Shown: positions 24,616-32,994 of the stretch, in pieces
How positions within the stretch are numbered: position 1 is the first letter of the stretch
How the letters are laid out: each line of letters opens with the position of its first letter
Source: Bacteroidota bacterium
GTDB lineage: Bacteria; Bacteroidota; Bacteroidia; Flavobacteriales_D; Crocinitomicaceae
Direction of reading: 5' to 3'
Length of the DNA stretch: 64,000 nucleotides
NCBI GenBank assembly: GCA_024280295.1
Contig: JAJRQK010000031.1
Coordinates: forward strand, 58,029 to 122,028
Translations under genes and position numbers: made by a program
Notes under the pieces: model-generated
The model's input: only the letters and a program-made list of their open reading frames with translations
Databases searched by the model: none
What the model was told of the DNA's origin: nothing

Positions 24616-24644
24616 AATTTTACTTTTTATAAATAAGACAATTC

Positions 24645-24657
24645 CCCCAAAATGGGG
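24645..24657 (-). promoter_or_regulatory. rplM leader hairpin (candidate autoregulatory element)
   Basis: A short stem CCCCA / TGGGG with an AAA loop lies at the very 5' end of the predicted rplM transcript, a few nt after the -7 box. L13 leaders have been described in Bacteroidia, as I recall; this one is assigned by position only. Confidence 0.4.
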
Positions 24658-24660
24658 CTG

Positions 24661-24690
24661 CAAAGATATCATTTCTTGATTTATTAACAA
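24661..24690 (-). promoter_or_regulatory. Promoter of the rplM-rpsI-rpsB-tsf operon
   Basis: On the minus strand TTG (24690-24688) and TATCTTTG (24668-24661) are separated by 19 nt, an ideal Bacteroidota promoter. The resulting leader is about 45 nt. Confidence 0.75.
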
Positions 24691-24857
24691 ACCCTTTTTG
24701 AATAAATCTTAGTTGATTGTGAAAAGTAGTTGATTTCTATTGTTTATTGTGAATTCTAACTTAACATTGGACTGAATGAATCTTTGATTCGTAAAGTATA
24801 AGCAGACGTCTTGTCAGTTATGATAATTGGATCATCGACGGGAAAAATACTACCAAC

Positions 24858-26618
24858 ATGAAAATCTATATTCTACTACTCATTTCCCTCTCAATTTCAC
24901 GTATTGCAATTTCTCAAAATGTAAGAGAAGATTTTATCGATAGCGCGAAATTTTATGGAGAATCGGGAAGTAGTTATCAAGCTTTGAAGTTCTTTAAATT
25001 AGCTTTAGGTGAAAGTGAAAAATCTTCAAATCGTGCAAACGAGGCTTATGACTTACTTCAAGTAGGATTTCTTCAGCTTAGAGAAGGTGAGATGAATAAT
25101 TCTATCTCTAGCTATTTTAAGGCCTTGGAGATTATCGAGAAAAATAACTGTCATGATTCATTGAAGTTTAAAGTGCTCAATCAAATATGTTATTACTACA
25201 TAGAGTTTGATGAGCTAGATGAAGCGGGCCGTTACCTTGAAATGGCTAAAAAGGTTGCCAAAAAGAATGATAGTAATGAGATGTATCACTCCTATTACAC
25301 CCGTCTGGGAGTTTTGGAACGTCGTCGAGGGAATTACGAAGCTTCTATAAGGTCTTATAAGAGGGCGTTAGAATTGATTGATACTGATGATCATGAACCG
25401 TTAATGGATGCCTTATTAAGTTTAGGGGCTGCATATATGTATAATTCTAATTTTCCAAACTGCATCAATGCTTTGGAACAAGCGGAGGTCGTGAATGAGC
25501 AGCTAAAAAGTAATTATTATTCAATAGCCACTAAGGGGCAGATAGGTAAAGCGTATGCATTAAATGGAGATCAGAATCGCGCGATCAGCTATTATCTTGA
25601 AGCATTAGAGATCGCAGAGGAAATGGATCATACTGATTTTACGCGTAGACTGAACCGGGAATTGGCTCGCAGTTATAGTAAGCTTAAGAACTACAAAGAA
25701 GCACACAAGCACTACACAGTTTTCGTGAAATATTTGGAGGAATCTGTTGATCAACAAAAGACAACTGCAATTAAGGAATTAAGTGTAAAGTATCAATATG
25801 AAAAAAAGGAACAGGAGCTAACTCACCTCTCTGCTCAAAAGGAGTTGGAAGGCAAGCTCTATGATGAGGAAATAAATCGGCAACAGGTAATAATCTGGTT
25901 TTCCGCTTTTGGGATAGTGTTAATAGTGGTAATCGCCATTTTCATTTTTCGGTCCCAAAGAACTAAGCAGCGAATACAGCTGCAATTACTAGAGAATGAG
26001 AAAAAATTGGTAAGGCAAGAGGCAATTCTTTCGGGGCAAGAGGCTGAAAGGAATCGACTGTCGCAAGAATTACATGATGGACTAGGTGGAGCCTTAGCAA
26101 GTATCAAGTTAAGGTTGAGTGACCAGAGAGAACAAAATCTTGAGTCTATATTAGATGACCTTGATCAAGCATGTCAAGAAGTTAGAAATGTTTCGCACAG
26201 TTTAAATTCTTGCTATATTCAAGCTTCTGATTTCTATACCTTACTTGAGCGGTTTACATCTGATTTCGAAAAGAGAACAGGAATAATAGTTCAATTTGAT
26301 TTCCTTCCTAAGGATAAACTCAATGCTCTAAGCGAAGAAATCCGACACAATTGCTTTAGGATAATTCAAGAGCTCAGCAATAATGTGTTGAAGCATTCTA
26401 AGGCTAACCATTTTACTGTTGGATTATTAATTGACGATGAGGATGTTTTATTATTGATCGAAGATGACGGGGTTGGCTGTGATCTTACGAAGCTTAGTTC
26501 GAACGGTATTGGACTACAAAACATTAGAGACCGTGTTCGGAAATTGAATGGAGATGTTGAAATTGACTCTCAAATTGGAAAAGGAATGACATTTTCTATT
26601 AAATTCCCATTTGCTTAA
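24858..26618 (+). CDS. TPR-containing sensor histidine kinase (NarX/LuxR-type partner)
   Basis: The 586 residues hold a signal-like N-terminus (about 1-20), tetratricopeptide repeats (about 20-290, such as YLEMAKKVAKKNDSNEMYHSY), a coiled-coil, one membrane helix (about 345-367), a HisKA_3 domain with the phospho-accepting His406 in ELHDGLGGALASIKLRL, and an HATPase domain with the N box ELSNNVLKHSKAN and GVGCD and GIGLQNIRDRV. It should autophosphorylate on a periplasmic or internal TPR-sensed cue and signal to the response regulator 7 nt downstream. The signal is unknown. This architecture is common in Bacteroidota. Confidence 0.93.
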   Translation: MKIYILLLISLSISRIAISQNVREDFIDSAKFYGESGSSYQALKFFKLALGESEKSSNRANEAYDLLQVGFLQLREGEMNNSISSYFKALEIIEKNNCHDSLKFKVLNQICYYYIEFDELDEAGRYLEMAKKVAKKNDSNEMYHSYYTRLGVLERRRGNYEASIRSYKRALELIDTDDHEPLMDALLSLGAAYMYNSNFPNCINALEQAEVVNEQLKSNYYSIATKGQIGKAYALNGDQNRAISYYLEALEIAEEMDHTDFTRRLNRELARSYSKLKNYKEAHKHYTVFVKYLEESVDQQKTTAIKELSVKYQYEKKEQELTHLSAQKELEGKLYDEEINRQQVIIWFSAFGIVLIVVIAIFIFRSQRTKQRIQLQLLENEKKLVRQEAILSGQEAERNRLSQELHDGLGGALASIKLRLSDQREQNLESILDDLDQACQEVRNVSHSLNSCYIQASDFYTLLERFTSDFEKRTGIIVQFDFLPKDKLNALSEEIRHNCFRIIQELSNNVLKHSKANHFTVGLLIDDEDVLLLIEDDGVGCDLTKLSSNGIGLQNIRDRVRKLNGDVEIDSQIGKGMTFSIKFPFA

Positions 26619-26624
26619 TTTACT

Positions 26625-27272
26625 ATGATGAAAATAAAATTGCTTCTCGTTGATGATCATCAAATGTTCTTAGATGGTTTGGTTGGTATTTTCAAGGAAG
26701 AACCTTTAATTGAAATCGTTGGTGTTGCAAAGAATGGAAATGAAGCATTGTCTATTTTAAGTGAAAAAGAAGTCGATATCATCATAAGCGATGTGTCCAT
26801 GCCTGAACTGGATGGCGAAGAACTCCTCAAAATCACCAAAAAAGAATATCCTTCCACAAAAACGATCATGCTTACCATGCATGATGGAGGAAGTAAAATA
26901 ACCGCTCTTATAAAAGGTGGTGCGGATAGCTATCTCTATAAGAATGCGTCTAAAGATGAATTGCTTGAAGCAATAACCATTGTTTCCAAAGGAGAACAGT
27001 TTTTTAGTCCCAAAATTCAAAAAGCTCTACTCGACAACATTATCCCTGGCAGGCAGGCTGTTAAAATGGAGGACCTCTGCTCAAAATTAACGGATCGCGA
27101 AAAAGAAGTTCTAATCATGATTTCTGAAGAGTACACTCAAAACGAAATTGCCGAAAAATTATTCATTAGCCCAAATACGGTAATTTATCACAAACGAAAA
27201 TTAATGATTCTACTAGACGTGAAAAGCGTTGCTGGTCTTGTTCGAAAGGCTGTGGAGATGAAGCTTATCTAG
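26625..27272 (+). CDS. NarL/LuxR-type response regulator
   Basis: The 215-residue protein has a receiver domain (VDDHQMFLDGL; phospho-acceptor Asp56 in IISDVSMPELDG; the TMHD switch and the Lys in YLYKNASKDEL) and a LuxR-type helix-turn-helix domain (LTDREKEVLIMISEEYTQNEIAEKLFISPNTVIYHKRKL). The kinase gene ends 7 nt before; a second ATG at 26628 is equally possible. It should activate target promoters when phosphorylated by the TPR kinase. The two barrel genes that follow are candidate targets by position only. Confidence 0.96.
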   Translation: MMKIKLLLVDDHQMFLDGLVGIFKEEPLIEIVGVAKNGNEALSILSEKEVDIIISDVSMPELDGEELLKITKKEYPSTKTIMLTMHDGGSKITALIKGGADSYLYKNASKDELLEAITIVSKGEQFFSPKIQKALLDNIIPGRQAVKMEDLCSKLTDREKEVLIMISEEYTQNEIAEKLFISPNTVIYHKRKLMILLDVKSVAGLVRKAVEMKLI

Positions 27273-27350
27273 CACTTCTCTTATCTACTATCTAAATGTA
27301 TAGTTGAAAGAACTATGTAATCGGATGGTTATCAAGCCTTACTAACTCTG

Positions 27351-27358
27351 TAATTTTG
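27351..27358 (+). promoter_or_regulatory. -7 box for the barrel gene at 27388
   Basis: TAATTTTG matches TAnnTTTG and sits 29 nt before the start codon at 27388. Confidence 0.5.
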
Positions 27359-27387
27359 GCCTAACAAATAGAATCAAATTTACACAG

Positions 27388-28020
27388 ATGAAAAACATAA
27401 AATTATACCTAATAGTTCTCTTGAATGGAGTGTTCTCATTCATAGGATACGGACAAGAAGATACCTTATTCCATTTTGATGCTTCGAAAAACAGCATTAG
27501 CATCGGTTACGATCTCAAGCAACTTCGAAGGTTAAACTCTTCTGAAGGCATAGGTCCATTTTATATTAAATACGAGCGTGGATTGTCGAAAAACGTAGGA
27601 CTCGCTGGAGTTACTTATTTCCGTGGATCGAGTAGTTTTTCAGAGAACGACCAGATAGCATTTCCAAATGGGGAATATTTGCGGTACGATACAAAGGTTT
27701 TCGGTTTTGCTGTTATTCCTAAGGTAAACTGGCACTTCGATTTAAGTCACATTTCCAATAAGAAAGTGAAACGACTCGATTTGTATGCAGGGTTGGGAAT
27801 AGGGTACGGTTTTGAAAGCAAAAAAACGGATTATTTAATGGGGTATCAACCACCTTCCGGTACAATTAATTCTTATGAGGATAAAACTGAATCATACCAT
27901 TATGTGGCTACTGAACTGAGTGTTGGGGCACGATTTTTCCCTCTTGAGCATTTCGGTGGATATGTAGAAATTGGTTTTGGAATGTCTCGAACTCAAATTG
28001 GGTTAATCTATAAATGGTAG
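27388..28020 (+). CDS. Outer-membrane beta-barrel protein
   Basis: Signal peptide (about 1-22, IGYGQ) and 188 further residues of alternating amphipathic strands: ISIGYDLKQLRRLN, FYIKYERGLSKNVGLAGVTYF, VFGFAVIPKVNWHF, LDLYAGLGIGYGFES and GYVEIGFGMSRTQIGLIYKW, the last closing on an aromatic residue as outer-membrane barrels do. I count about eight strands, so OmpW/OmpX-sized. It lies 1 nt before the next barrel gene, so the two are one unit. Function unknown. Confidence 0.8.
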   Translation: MKNIKLYLIVLLNGVFSFIGYGQEDTLFHFDASKNSISIGYDLKQLRRLNSSEGIGPFYIKYERGLSKNVGLAGVTYFRGSSSFSENDQIAFPNGEYLRYDTKVFGFAVIPKVNWHFDLSHISNKKVKRLDLYAGLGIGYGFESKKTDYLMGYQPPSGTINSYEDKTESYHYVATELSVGARFFPLEHFGGYVEIGFGMSRTQIGLIYKW

Positions 28021-28021
28021 G

Positions 28022-29563
28022 ATGAGAAATTTAGTATTAATCGCGCTCATTTTTATTGTACCCGCTGCAAAAGCTCAATTTGGACTAGAAAACAACTATA
28101 GATCTTTCGGAATGGGGGGAGGTTATATGTTCAATATAAACGACGGTGCATTGAATACCAATCCTTCATTGTTGGGTTGGCAAACATTACGATACAGTCA
28201 TAAATTCGATGTTAGTCTTAGAGATTTTCAGGCGTCTTCATTTTCTCCTGTGATAAGTCTTGGGGTTCGGCAAGTTTTAAGTAAACCACTTGACCCAAAT
28301 ACTAATGGCGGAGGGGAGTTCGCAGAAGATTTTATCAACTTATTTGTTTGGGATGAAATGCTCATAAGCTTCGATTATAACACCCAGACCTTTTATACGT
28401 ATGATACTTTGGTTTCACGGGAATTCCGACAAGATTACAAAGAATCCTTAATGACTGACAATACCATAAATAGGTCAAAAAAACTATTGGGATTTACATA
28501 CGTCAGTAACGGTTATGGAACGTTTTCGTTTAAAGTGGCAGAGGAAATATCCGCGCATTTTAACTTATCAGAAAATTTCGCGGACTTATGGGCTTTCGGC
28601 AAAACTAGTAGTTATTTTGACTCCTTGGTACTTGTTGATGGTACTCACTTAGCTAATGATTCAAGCAATTATCAGAATGCAATCCTCGATGATGTTTATT
28701 TGGGGTTTTCGGATGATACGCTCACTATCGGTGAAATCGTAGCGAACTCAAATTTCGAATTCTTGCAAACAAGAAAGTATAGTTTTGGTTGGGGAAAAGA
28801 GTTTCCAATTGCGAAGGATGGAATGAAGCTATTCCTAGGGGGGAATGTAAATATTATTGAAGGTCTCCGGTATATCCGCATTGAAAACGAAGAAAAAGGA
28901 TTGTCAATTTCAAATTTTCAGGGGCCTGTTACGCTCAGGAGTTCGCCTAGAAATGCTGGACTTGGCACATCATTGAGTTTCTCTGGAACGTTAGTAATGA
29001 AGGAGAATCTAAGTGTTAGTCTTGGTGTAAATAACCTAGGGTTTATGCACTGGAAAAGGCGAAATGGTGATGGTGCAATTGGTGTTTTTTCTCAGGGAAA
29101 TCAAGAGTATAGTAATTATGCCTTTGGTGTTTCTCCAACTGAGTTCTTCAATGATCAGCTAGATAGCGCAAATTTTAACTGGGCGTCTGTGGGAGTAAAT
29201 GTTCAAGATGCATCAATATATCAATCTACTGCATCTAATGTACACTTTGGAATTCGACGTCAATTAGATTCTAGGTTTGCAGTTGGAACCAGTGTGATTC
29301 AACCCATAAATCCATCAGTTGTTGGAAACTTAAAGAGTACGCTTGTTAACTTTAGTTATGAATTGACGCTTAAGAAATTCACCTTCTTCAGTGGCTTAAA
29401 TAACAGGGGGGGTAATTTGAATATGCCTATGGGATTTTCAATTGGAAGTCGAACTTCTCGATTAGAGGCAGGTGTATCTATTGCTGATTTACTTGGTTTG
29501 GTTAATCGTAATAAAGATGCTAATTTCTCAATTGGCTTAGGATTGAAATATCGAATTTGGTAA
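28022..29563 (+). CDS. Outer-membrane barrel protein, PorV/DUF5723-like
   Basis: The 513 residues begin with a signal peptide (about 1-18, AAKAQ) and YRSFGMGGGYMFNINDGALNTNPSLL, the lead-in motif of PorV/FadL-like or DUF5723 barrels with their DGxxxNPA-like turn. Many amphipathic strands follow, ending ANFSIGLGLKYRIW. A long polar segment (about 190-240) may be a surface loop. I cannot choose between the related families. It starts 1 nt after the previous barrel gene and ends before a bidirectional terminator. There is no T9SS gene beside it. Confidence 0.75.
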   Translation: MRNLVLIALIFIVPAAKAQFGLENNYRSFGMGGGYMFNINDGALNTNPSLLGWQTLRYSHKFDVSLRDFQASSFSPVISLGVRQVLSKPLDPNTNGGGEFAEDFINLFVWDEMLISFDYNTQTFYTYDTLVSREFRQDYKESLMTDNTINRSKKLLGFTYVSNGYGTFSFKVAEEISAHFNLSENFADLWAFGKTSSYFDSLVLVDGTHLANDSSNYQNAILDDVYLGFSDDTLTIGEIVANSNFEFLQTRKYSFGWGKEFPIAKDGMKLFLGGNVNIIEGLRYIRIENEEKGLSISNFQGPVTLRSSPRNAGLGTSLSFSGTLVMKENLSVSLGVNNLGFMHWKRRNGDGAIGVFSQGNQEYSNYAFGVSPTEFFNDQLDSANFNWASVGVNVQDASIYQSTASNVHFGIRRQLDSRFAVGTSVIQPINPSVVGNLKSTLVNFSYELTLKKFTFFSGLNNRGGNLNMPMGFSIGSRTSRLEAGVSIADLLGLVNRNKDANFSIGLGLKYRIW

Positions 29564-29603
29564 TTGTTTCAGTTGGGATGATAGTTTAGACTAGCTATTA
29601 CAA

Positions 29604-29646
29604 AGCCTGCGTTGTTTTAATCGTAATTATTAAAACTTCGTGGGCT
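29604..29646. terminator. Bidirectional terminator
   Basis: Eighteen-nt arms (29604-29621, 29629-29646) pair in all but two adjacent positions, two pairs being G-U, around a 7-nt loop; the inner eight (GTTTTAAT / ATTAAAAC) are perfect. T tracts flank it on the plus side. It lies between convergent genes and overlaps the last two bases of the enoyl-CoA hydratase stop. Confidence 0.65.
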
Positions 29647-30418
29647 ATTTCTTTTTAAAAGCATTAATTGCATTCACTGTAAAGTAGGAAAGTACAAGTT
29701 CTCCGCTCATCGCAGCACGCTCTTTTAGTAGATCATCCCAGTTTTCGCATCCTTGCCAGAAAACTTGTTTTAATAAACGCATTGCTTCAGGGTTGGATTT
29801 AGCGAGTTGATTTGCAAGAGTATTGATTTGCTCATCCATTTCCTCTGCACTATCGAAAATTTCAGCGTAAAGTCCGTTATCCATAGCCCAGTTAGCCGAT
29901 CTCCATTCGGTAGCGTTAATTGCAAGTTGACTCATCGCCGATCTACCCAGTTTCCGTTCCACAGCAGGACCAACAACAAATGGCCCGATTCCAACTGCTA
30001 ATTCTGACAATTTAACATCGGCGAATTTTGTTGCGTAACAGTAATCTACTGCAGATGCAACACCAACGCCTCCACCAACAGCTTTCCCGTGAACTCGTCC
30101 AATAATCAGTTTAGGACATTTACGGCATGCATTAATTACGTTCGCGAACCCTGAGAAGAATTTTTTTCCAGTTTCAAGATCTGTAATAGAAATTAACTCA
30201 TCGAAACTTGCGCCAGCACAAAATGCTCTTTCCCCTGTTGATTTAAGAATGATCACCTTCACATCAGAATCTTCACCTAAAAAGGTAATTGCTTCGGTAA
30301 GTTTTTGAAGAATTTTCCCTGGAAGAGAATTACTTAATGGGTGTCCAAATTCAACAGTTGAAATTCCTGCTTTATTTGTCGAGACATTAACATGCCCTTG
30401 ATCAACAGCTTCAGTCAT
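29645..30418 (-). CDS. Enoyl-CoA hydratase/isomerase family protein
   Basis: The 257-residue protein belongs to the crotonase superfamily: an early beta-alpha start (GISTVEFGHPLSNSLP), the oxyanion-hole segments ERAFCAGASFDEL and HGKAVGGGVGVASAVDYCYA, and KLSELAVGIGPFVVGPAVERKLG. The catalytic Glu of hydratases expected near SELAVGIGP is present (E of KLSELAVG). Members act on acyl-CoA in fatty-acid or amino-acid breakdown. It is read toward pssA's opposite side with the RRM gene 24 nt upstream. Substrate is not determinable. Confidence 0.92.
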   Translation of the reverse strand: MTEAVDQGHVNVSTNKAGISTVEFGHPLSNSLPGKILQKLTEAITFLGEDSDVKVIILKSTGERAFCAGASFDELISITDLETGKKFFSGFANVINACRKCPKLIIGRVHGKAVGGGVGVASAVDYCYATKFADVKLSELAVGIGPFVVGPAVERKLGRSAMSQLAINATEWRSANWAMDNGLYAEIFDSAEEMDEQINTLANQLAKSNPEAMRLLKQVFWQGCENWDDLLKERAAMSGELVLSYFTVNAINAFKKK

Positions 30419-30442
30419 ATAGCAATGTAATTGAATGCACTA

Positions 30443-30718
30443 TTATTTTGTTTTCGTTTTTTTCGGGCGGTTGTCTTTTGGAGAGGCTGCTTTCACATCA
30501 ATTGCTCGGCCGTTAACCTCAACACCGTTTAGTGCTTTAATAGCATTAATTCCAGCGTCACTGTCATCCATCTCGATATACCCAAAGCCCATTGAGCGTT
30601 TGGTTTTCCTGTCGTAAACTACGTGTGCATACGTTACAGTTCCAAATGTCCCGAAAGTTTGCTTAAGATCGTCGGATGTAATTTCCCAATCTAAATTCGC
30701 GATAAAAATATTAATCAT
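30443..30718 (-). CDS. RRM RNA-binding protein
   Basis: A 91-residue protein consisting of one RNA-recognition motif, with RNP2 IFIANL (4-9) and RNP1 RSMGFGYI (41-48), and a basic tail (SPKDNRPKKTKTK). Bacterial RRM proteins of this size occur in Bacteroidota and cyanobacteria and may act on mRNA under stress. It is 24 nt before the enoyl-CoA hydratase gene and 14 nt after the coiled-coil gene on the same strand. Confidence 0.95.
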   Translation of the reverse strand: MINIFIANLDWEITSDDLKQTFGTFGTVTYAHVVYDRKTKRSMGFGYIEMDDSDAGINAIKALNGVEVNGRAIDVKAASPKDNRPKKTKTK

Positions 30719-30732
30719 CTTTTTCTAATTCG

Positions 30733-31713
30733 TTATTTAAGTGTGAAACTATCCGTACCTATTAATTGGTCTTGACAGTAGATTCTCACTTTGTAATTTC
30801 CTTTTGCAACTTTTGTGTCGTTCAAATCTTGATAAATTGCCACATCAATACTGCTTCCTGAATAATTGATGTCTCTACTATTTGTATATGGAACTTCTTT
30901 TGATCCAACTATGGTCGTGTTACCTGATCTAAGTTGGATTGTCTTGCCGCTCGGATCTATAATTTGCATATAGACAGTTTTCGTTCCCTTTGTTGTTACA
31001 GAGTTTTCTGAAATAGTAAAACTAGCTCTAAGTTGAGCTGCATTTCTAGCTTTATTTGTTGCTGTCATAGTTCCGCCAAGCTTCGCTTTGTTGGCTCCTG
31101 AATTAAAGTTGTAAGCTTGAAGTTTCTTTGCTTTGTCGATTATTTCGCTTTGGCCTTCATTCTCTTGTTGCAGTCGATCGCGCTCTTCTTGAGTCAAATT
31201 TAATTGAGTACTGGTCGAATCTAAGTCAGATGTTAACTGAAGGTTAAGCGTGTTTAATTTGTCAATTTCAACAATATAACCCTTCATTATTGTCCTTAGT
31301 GTCTCATTTTCTTTCTTAAGTGCAGCTAATTGATAGGCACTCATGTTCTTATTGCTCTGCATCTCATCGAGCAATTTCTGAATTTTCTCTTTTTGTTTCT
31401 CAATCTCCTCAGCTTTCCCTTTGTCCTTTTCAGCAAGGACATCATACGTTTCGAGCATGCTCTTGAAGTCAGTTTTCAAGTCATTAGACATACTTCCGAC
31501 ATAACCTTCCATCATGTCGTTCATGTAATCCATGTCCGTTGTGAGCTGCTTGATTGTCTTGTCTCTATTCTTGATTTCTTTTGTTTTTCCTGAGAGGAGG
31601 TAGGCCATAAATCCTATACCGCAAAGCAGTAAAATGATTACAGCGATGAAAGCTCCATTTCCGCTTTTTTTTCCGTTTTGAATTTCGGGAAGTGAATCGT
31701 GAGAATCCGTCAT
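30733..31713 (-). CDS. Membrane protein with periplasmic coiled coil
   Basis: The 326 residues start with a short polar N-terminus, a membrane helix (about 21-41, AFIAVIILLLCGIGFMAYLL), a long coiled coil (about 45-200, rich in E, K, L, Q and D heptads) and a compact beta-rich C-terminal domain (about 210-326, ending GNYKVRIYCQDQLIGTDSFTLK). The topology suggests one membrane anchor with a coiled-coil stalk and a globular head outside the inner membrane. This is a familiar conserved Bacteroidota protein without known function, judging by its architecture. Neighbours give no clue. Confidence 0.75.
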   Translation of the reverse strand: MTDSHDSLPEIQNGKKSGNGAFIAVIILLLCGIGFMAYLLSGKTKEIKNRDKTIKQLTTDMDYMNDMMEGYVGSMSNDLKTDFKSMLETYDVLAEKDKGKAEEIEKQKEKIQKLLDEMQSNKNMSAYQLAALKKENETLRTIMKGYIVEIDKLNTLNLQLTSDLDSTSTQLNLTQEERDRLQQENEGQSEIIDKAKKLQAYNFNSGANKAKLGGTMTATNKARNAAQLRASFTISENSVTTKGTKTVYMQIIDPSGKTIQLRSGNTTIVGSKEVPYTNSRDINYSGSSIDVAIYQDLNDTKVAKGNYKVRIYCQDQLIGTDSFTLK

Positions 31714-31826
31714 ATATCTAAATTATCTAATGCTCTATCCAGTACGACTTGAACTGCAAAAGGTTCAGTCGAACAACCTGTTTATCTACAATATAGTCAA
31801 AAGAGTGTGAATAGGGTTATCTTTTT

Positions 31827-32078
31827 TTACGCTTCTTCAATTGAAAATGTATACTTCTCCATAATTTGATTTGAAAGTAATTTCTTACATGCTTCCTCAA
31901 CTTTAGCTTCAGCGGTTGATTTGCTATCTGCGTTTACATAAAGCTGAATATGCTTTCCGATTCGAACCCCTTCAATTGATTCAAGTCCAATATTTTTCAT
32001 GCTTCCACTTACCGCTTTTCCTTGTGGATCTAGTAGTGCATCTAATGGCATTACATCTATTTCGGCTTTAAATTTCAT
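31827..32078 (-). CDS. purS: Phosphoribosylformylglycinamidine synthase, PurS subunit
   Basis: An 83-residue small subunit of FGAM synthetase. It begins KFKAEIDVMPLDALLDPQGKAV, the characteristic PurS start, followed by IGLESIEGVRIGKHIQLYVNAD. PurS links PurL and PurQ. The ATG at 32078 gives the family N-terminus; the longer frame adds 10 basic residues. The start overlaps the 3' end of pssA by 11 nt. No purL or purQ is in the window. Confidence 0.94.
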   Translation of the reverse strand: MKFKAEIDVMPLDALLDPQGKAVSGSMKNIGLESIEGVRIGKHIQLYVNADSKSTAEAKVEEACKKLLSNQIMEKYTFSIEEA

Positions 32079-32856
32079 CCTTTTTCGTTTTAATAAAGAT
32101 ATTTTCAATCATCGATAAAATTAAGTACAAAAATACGATTAATGCCAACGACCATACATTGAAAAGTAGAATAAATGCCAAACTTATTAACAAAAAAACA
32201 TACCTCACACGATTTTCTTTCCAACCAAATCCTTTTATTTTTAACGAGAATAATGGGATTTCAGAAACGAGAAGAAGACTCATTATTAGAATTAAAATTG
32301 AGATAAATAGAGGGTCAAATAAAAATCGATTAATGGAAATCATTAGGTCGCCAGTTGTTATCTTATAAGCCAATGCAAGAGGGAATGACATGAAAAATAA
32401 CGTGATCGCAGGTGTTGGTAGACCAATAAACGACTCGGTTTGACGAGTGTCTAGATTGAATTTTGCTAATCGAAAAATCGAAAAGAATGGGATGAGCAAA
32501 CCTGCAAATGGCCAGAAATTTCTATGATCACCATCTATGAGTGTGTTTACCCAGTTAGGAATTGATACATAGTTCATACTGAAATCTGAAACTAACTGAC
32601 ATCGCAAAATGACAGCCATCATTATCAGTCCTGGAGCAACGCCAAACGTTACCATGTCAGCCAAAGAATCGAGTTGTTTTCCCATTTCGCTGCTTACTTG
32701 TAATTTACGAGCTAAAAACCCGTCTAAGAAGTCAAAGAAGGCTCCAACAAATATAGCAAAAGGTGCAAGGTCTATTCGACCAGAAACTGCCAATAATATG
32801 GCAATGCATCCTGAAATTAAATTTGCTGCGGTAAATAGATTGGGTATATTAAACAT
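32068..32856 (-). CDS. pssA: CDP-diacylglycerol-serine O-phosphatidyltransferase
   Basis: PssA makes phosphatidylserine, the precursor of phosphatidylethanolamine. The 262-residue protein has the CDP-alcohol phosphotransferase motif DFLDGFLARK with MGKQLDSLADM (the D-x2-DG-x2-AR-x8-G-x3-D-x3-D pattern), and about eight membrane helices. Bacteroidota PE synthesis uses this membrane form with a Psd decarboxylase. It starts the minus-strand run that continues with purS, overlapping by 11 nt; the pair is translationally linked though not related in pathway. Confidence 0.95.
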   Translation of the reverse strand: MFNIPNLFTAANLISGCIAILLAVSGRIDLAPFAIFVGAFFDFLDGFLARKLQVSSEMGKQLDSLADMVTFGVAPGLIMMAVILRCQLVSDFSMNYVSIPNWVNTLIDGDHRNFWPFAGLLIPFFSIFRLAKFNLDTRQTESFIGLPTPAITLFFMSFPLALAYKITTGDLMISINRFLFDPLFISILILIMSLLLVSEIPLFSLKIKGFGWKENRVRYVFLLISLAFILLFNVWSLALIVFLYLILSMIENIFIKTKKDEI

Positions 32857-32994
32857 TCGTAGCCTAGAAAAAATAAAGTAGACGTTCGTGAGTCAACTAT
32901 ATAGTATAACTTTACGTCTTATGTATGTACTTATACAAAGAACACAATTTTTCATGTAAAAAGTGGTTATGATGTATAAAAAACTATACTTCGT

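Noticed and set aside
28022..29563. Assigning this barrel to PorV proper
   Set aside because: Only the early turn motif is similar, and the rest could equally be a DUF5723-type or FadL-like barrel.
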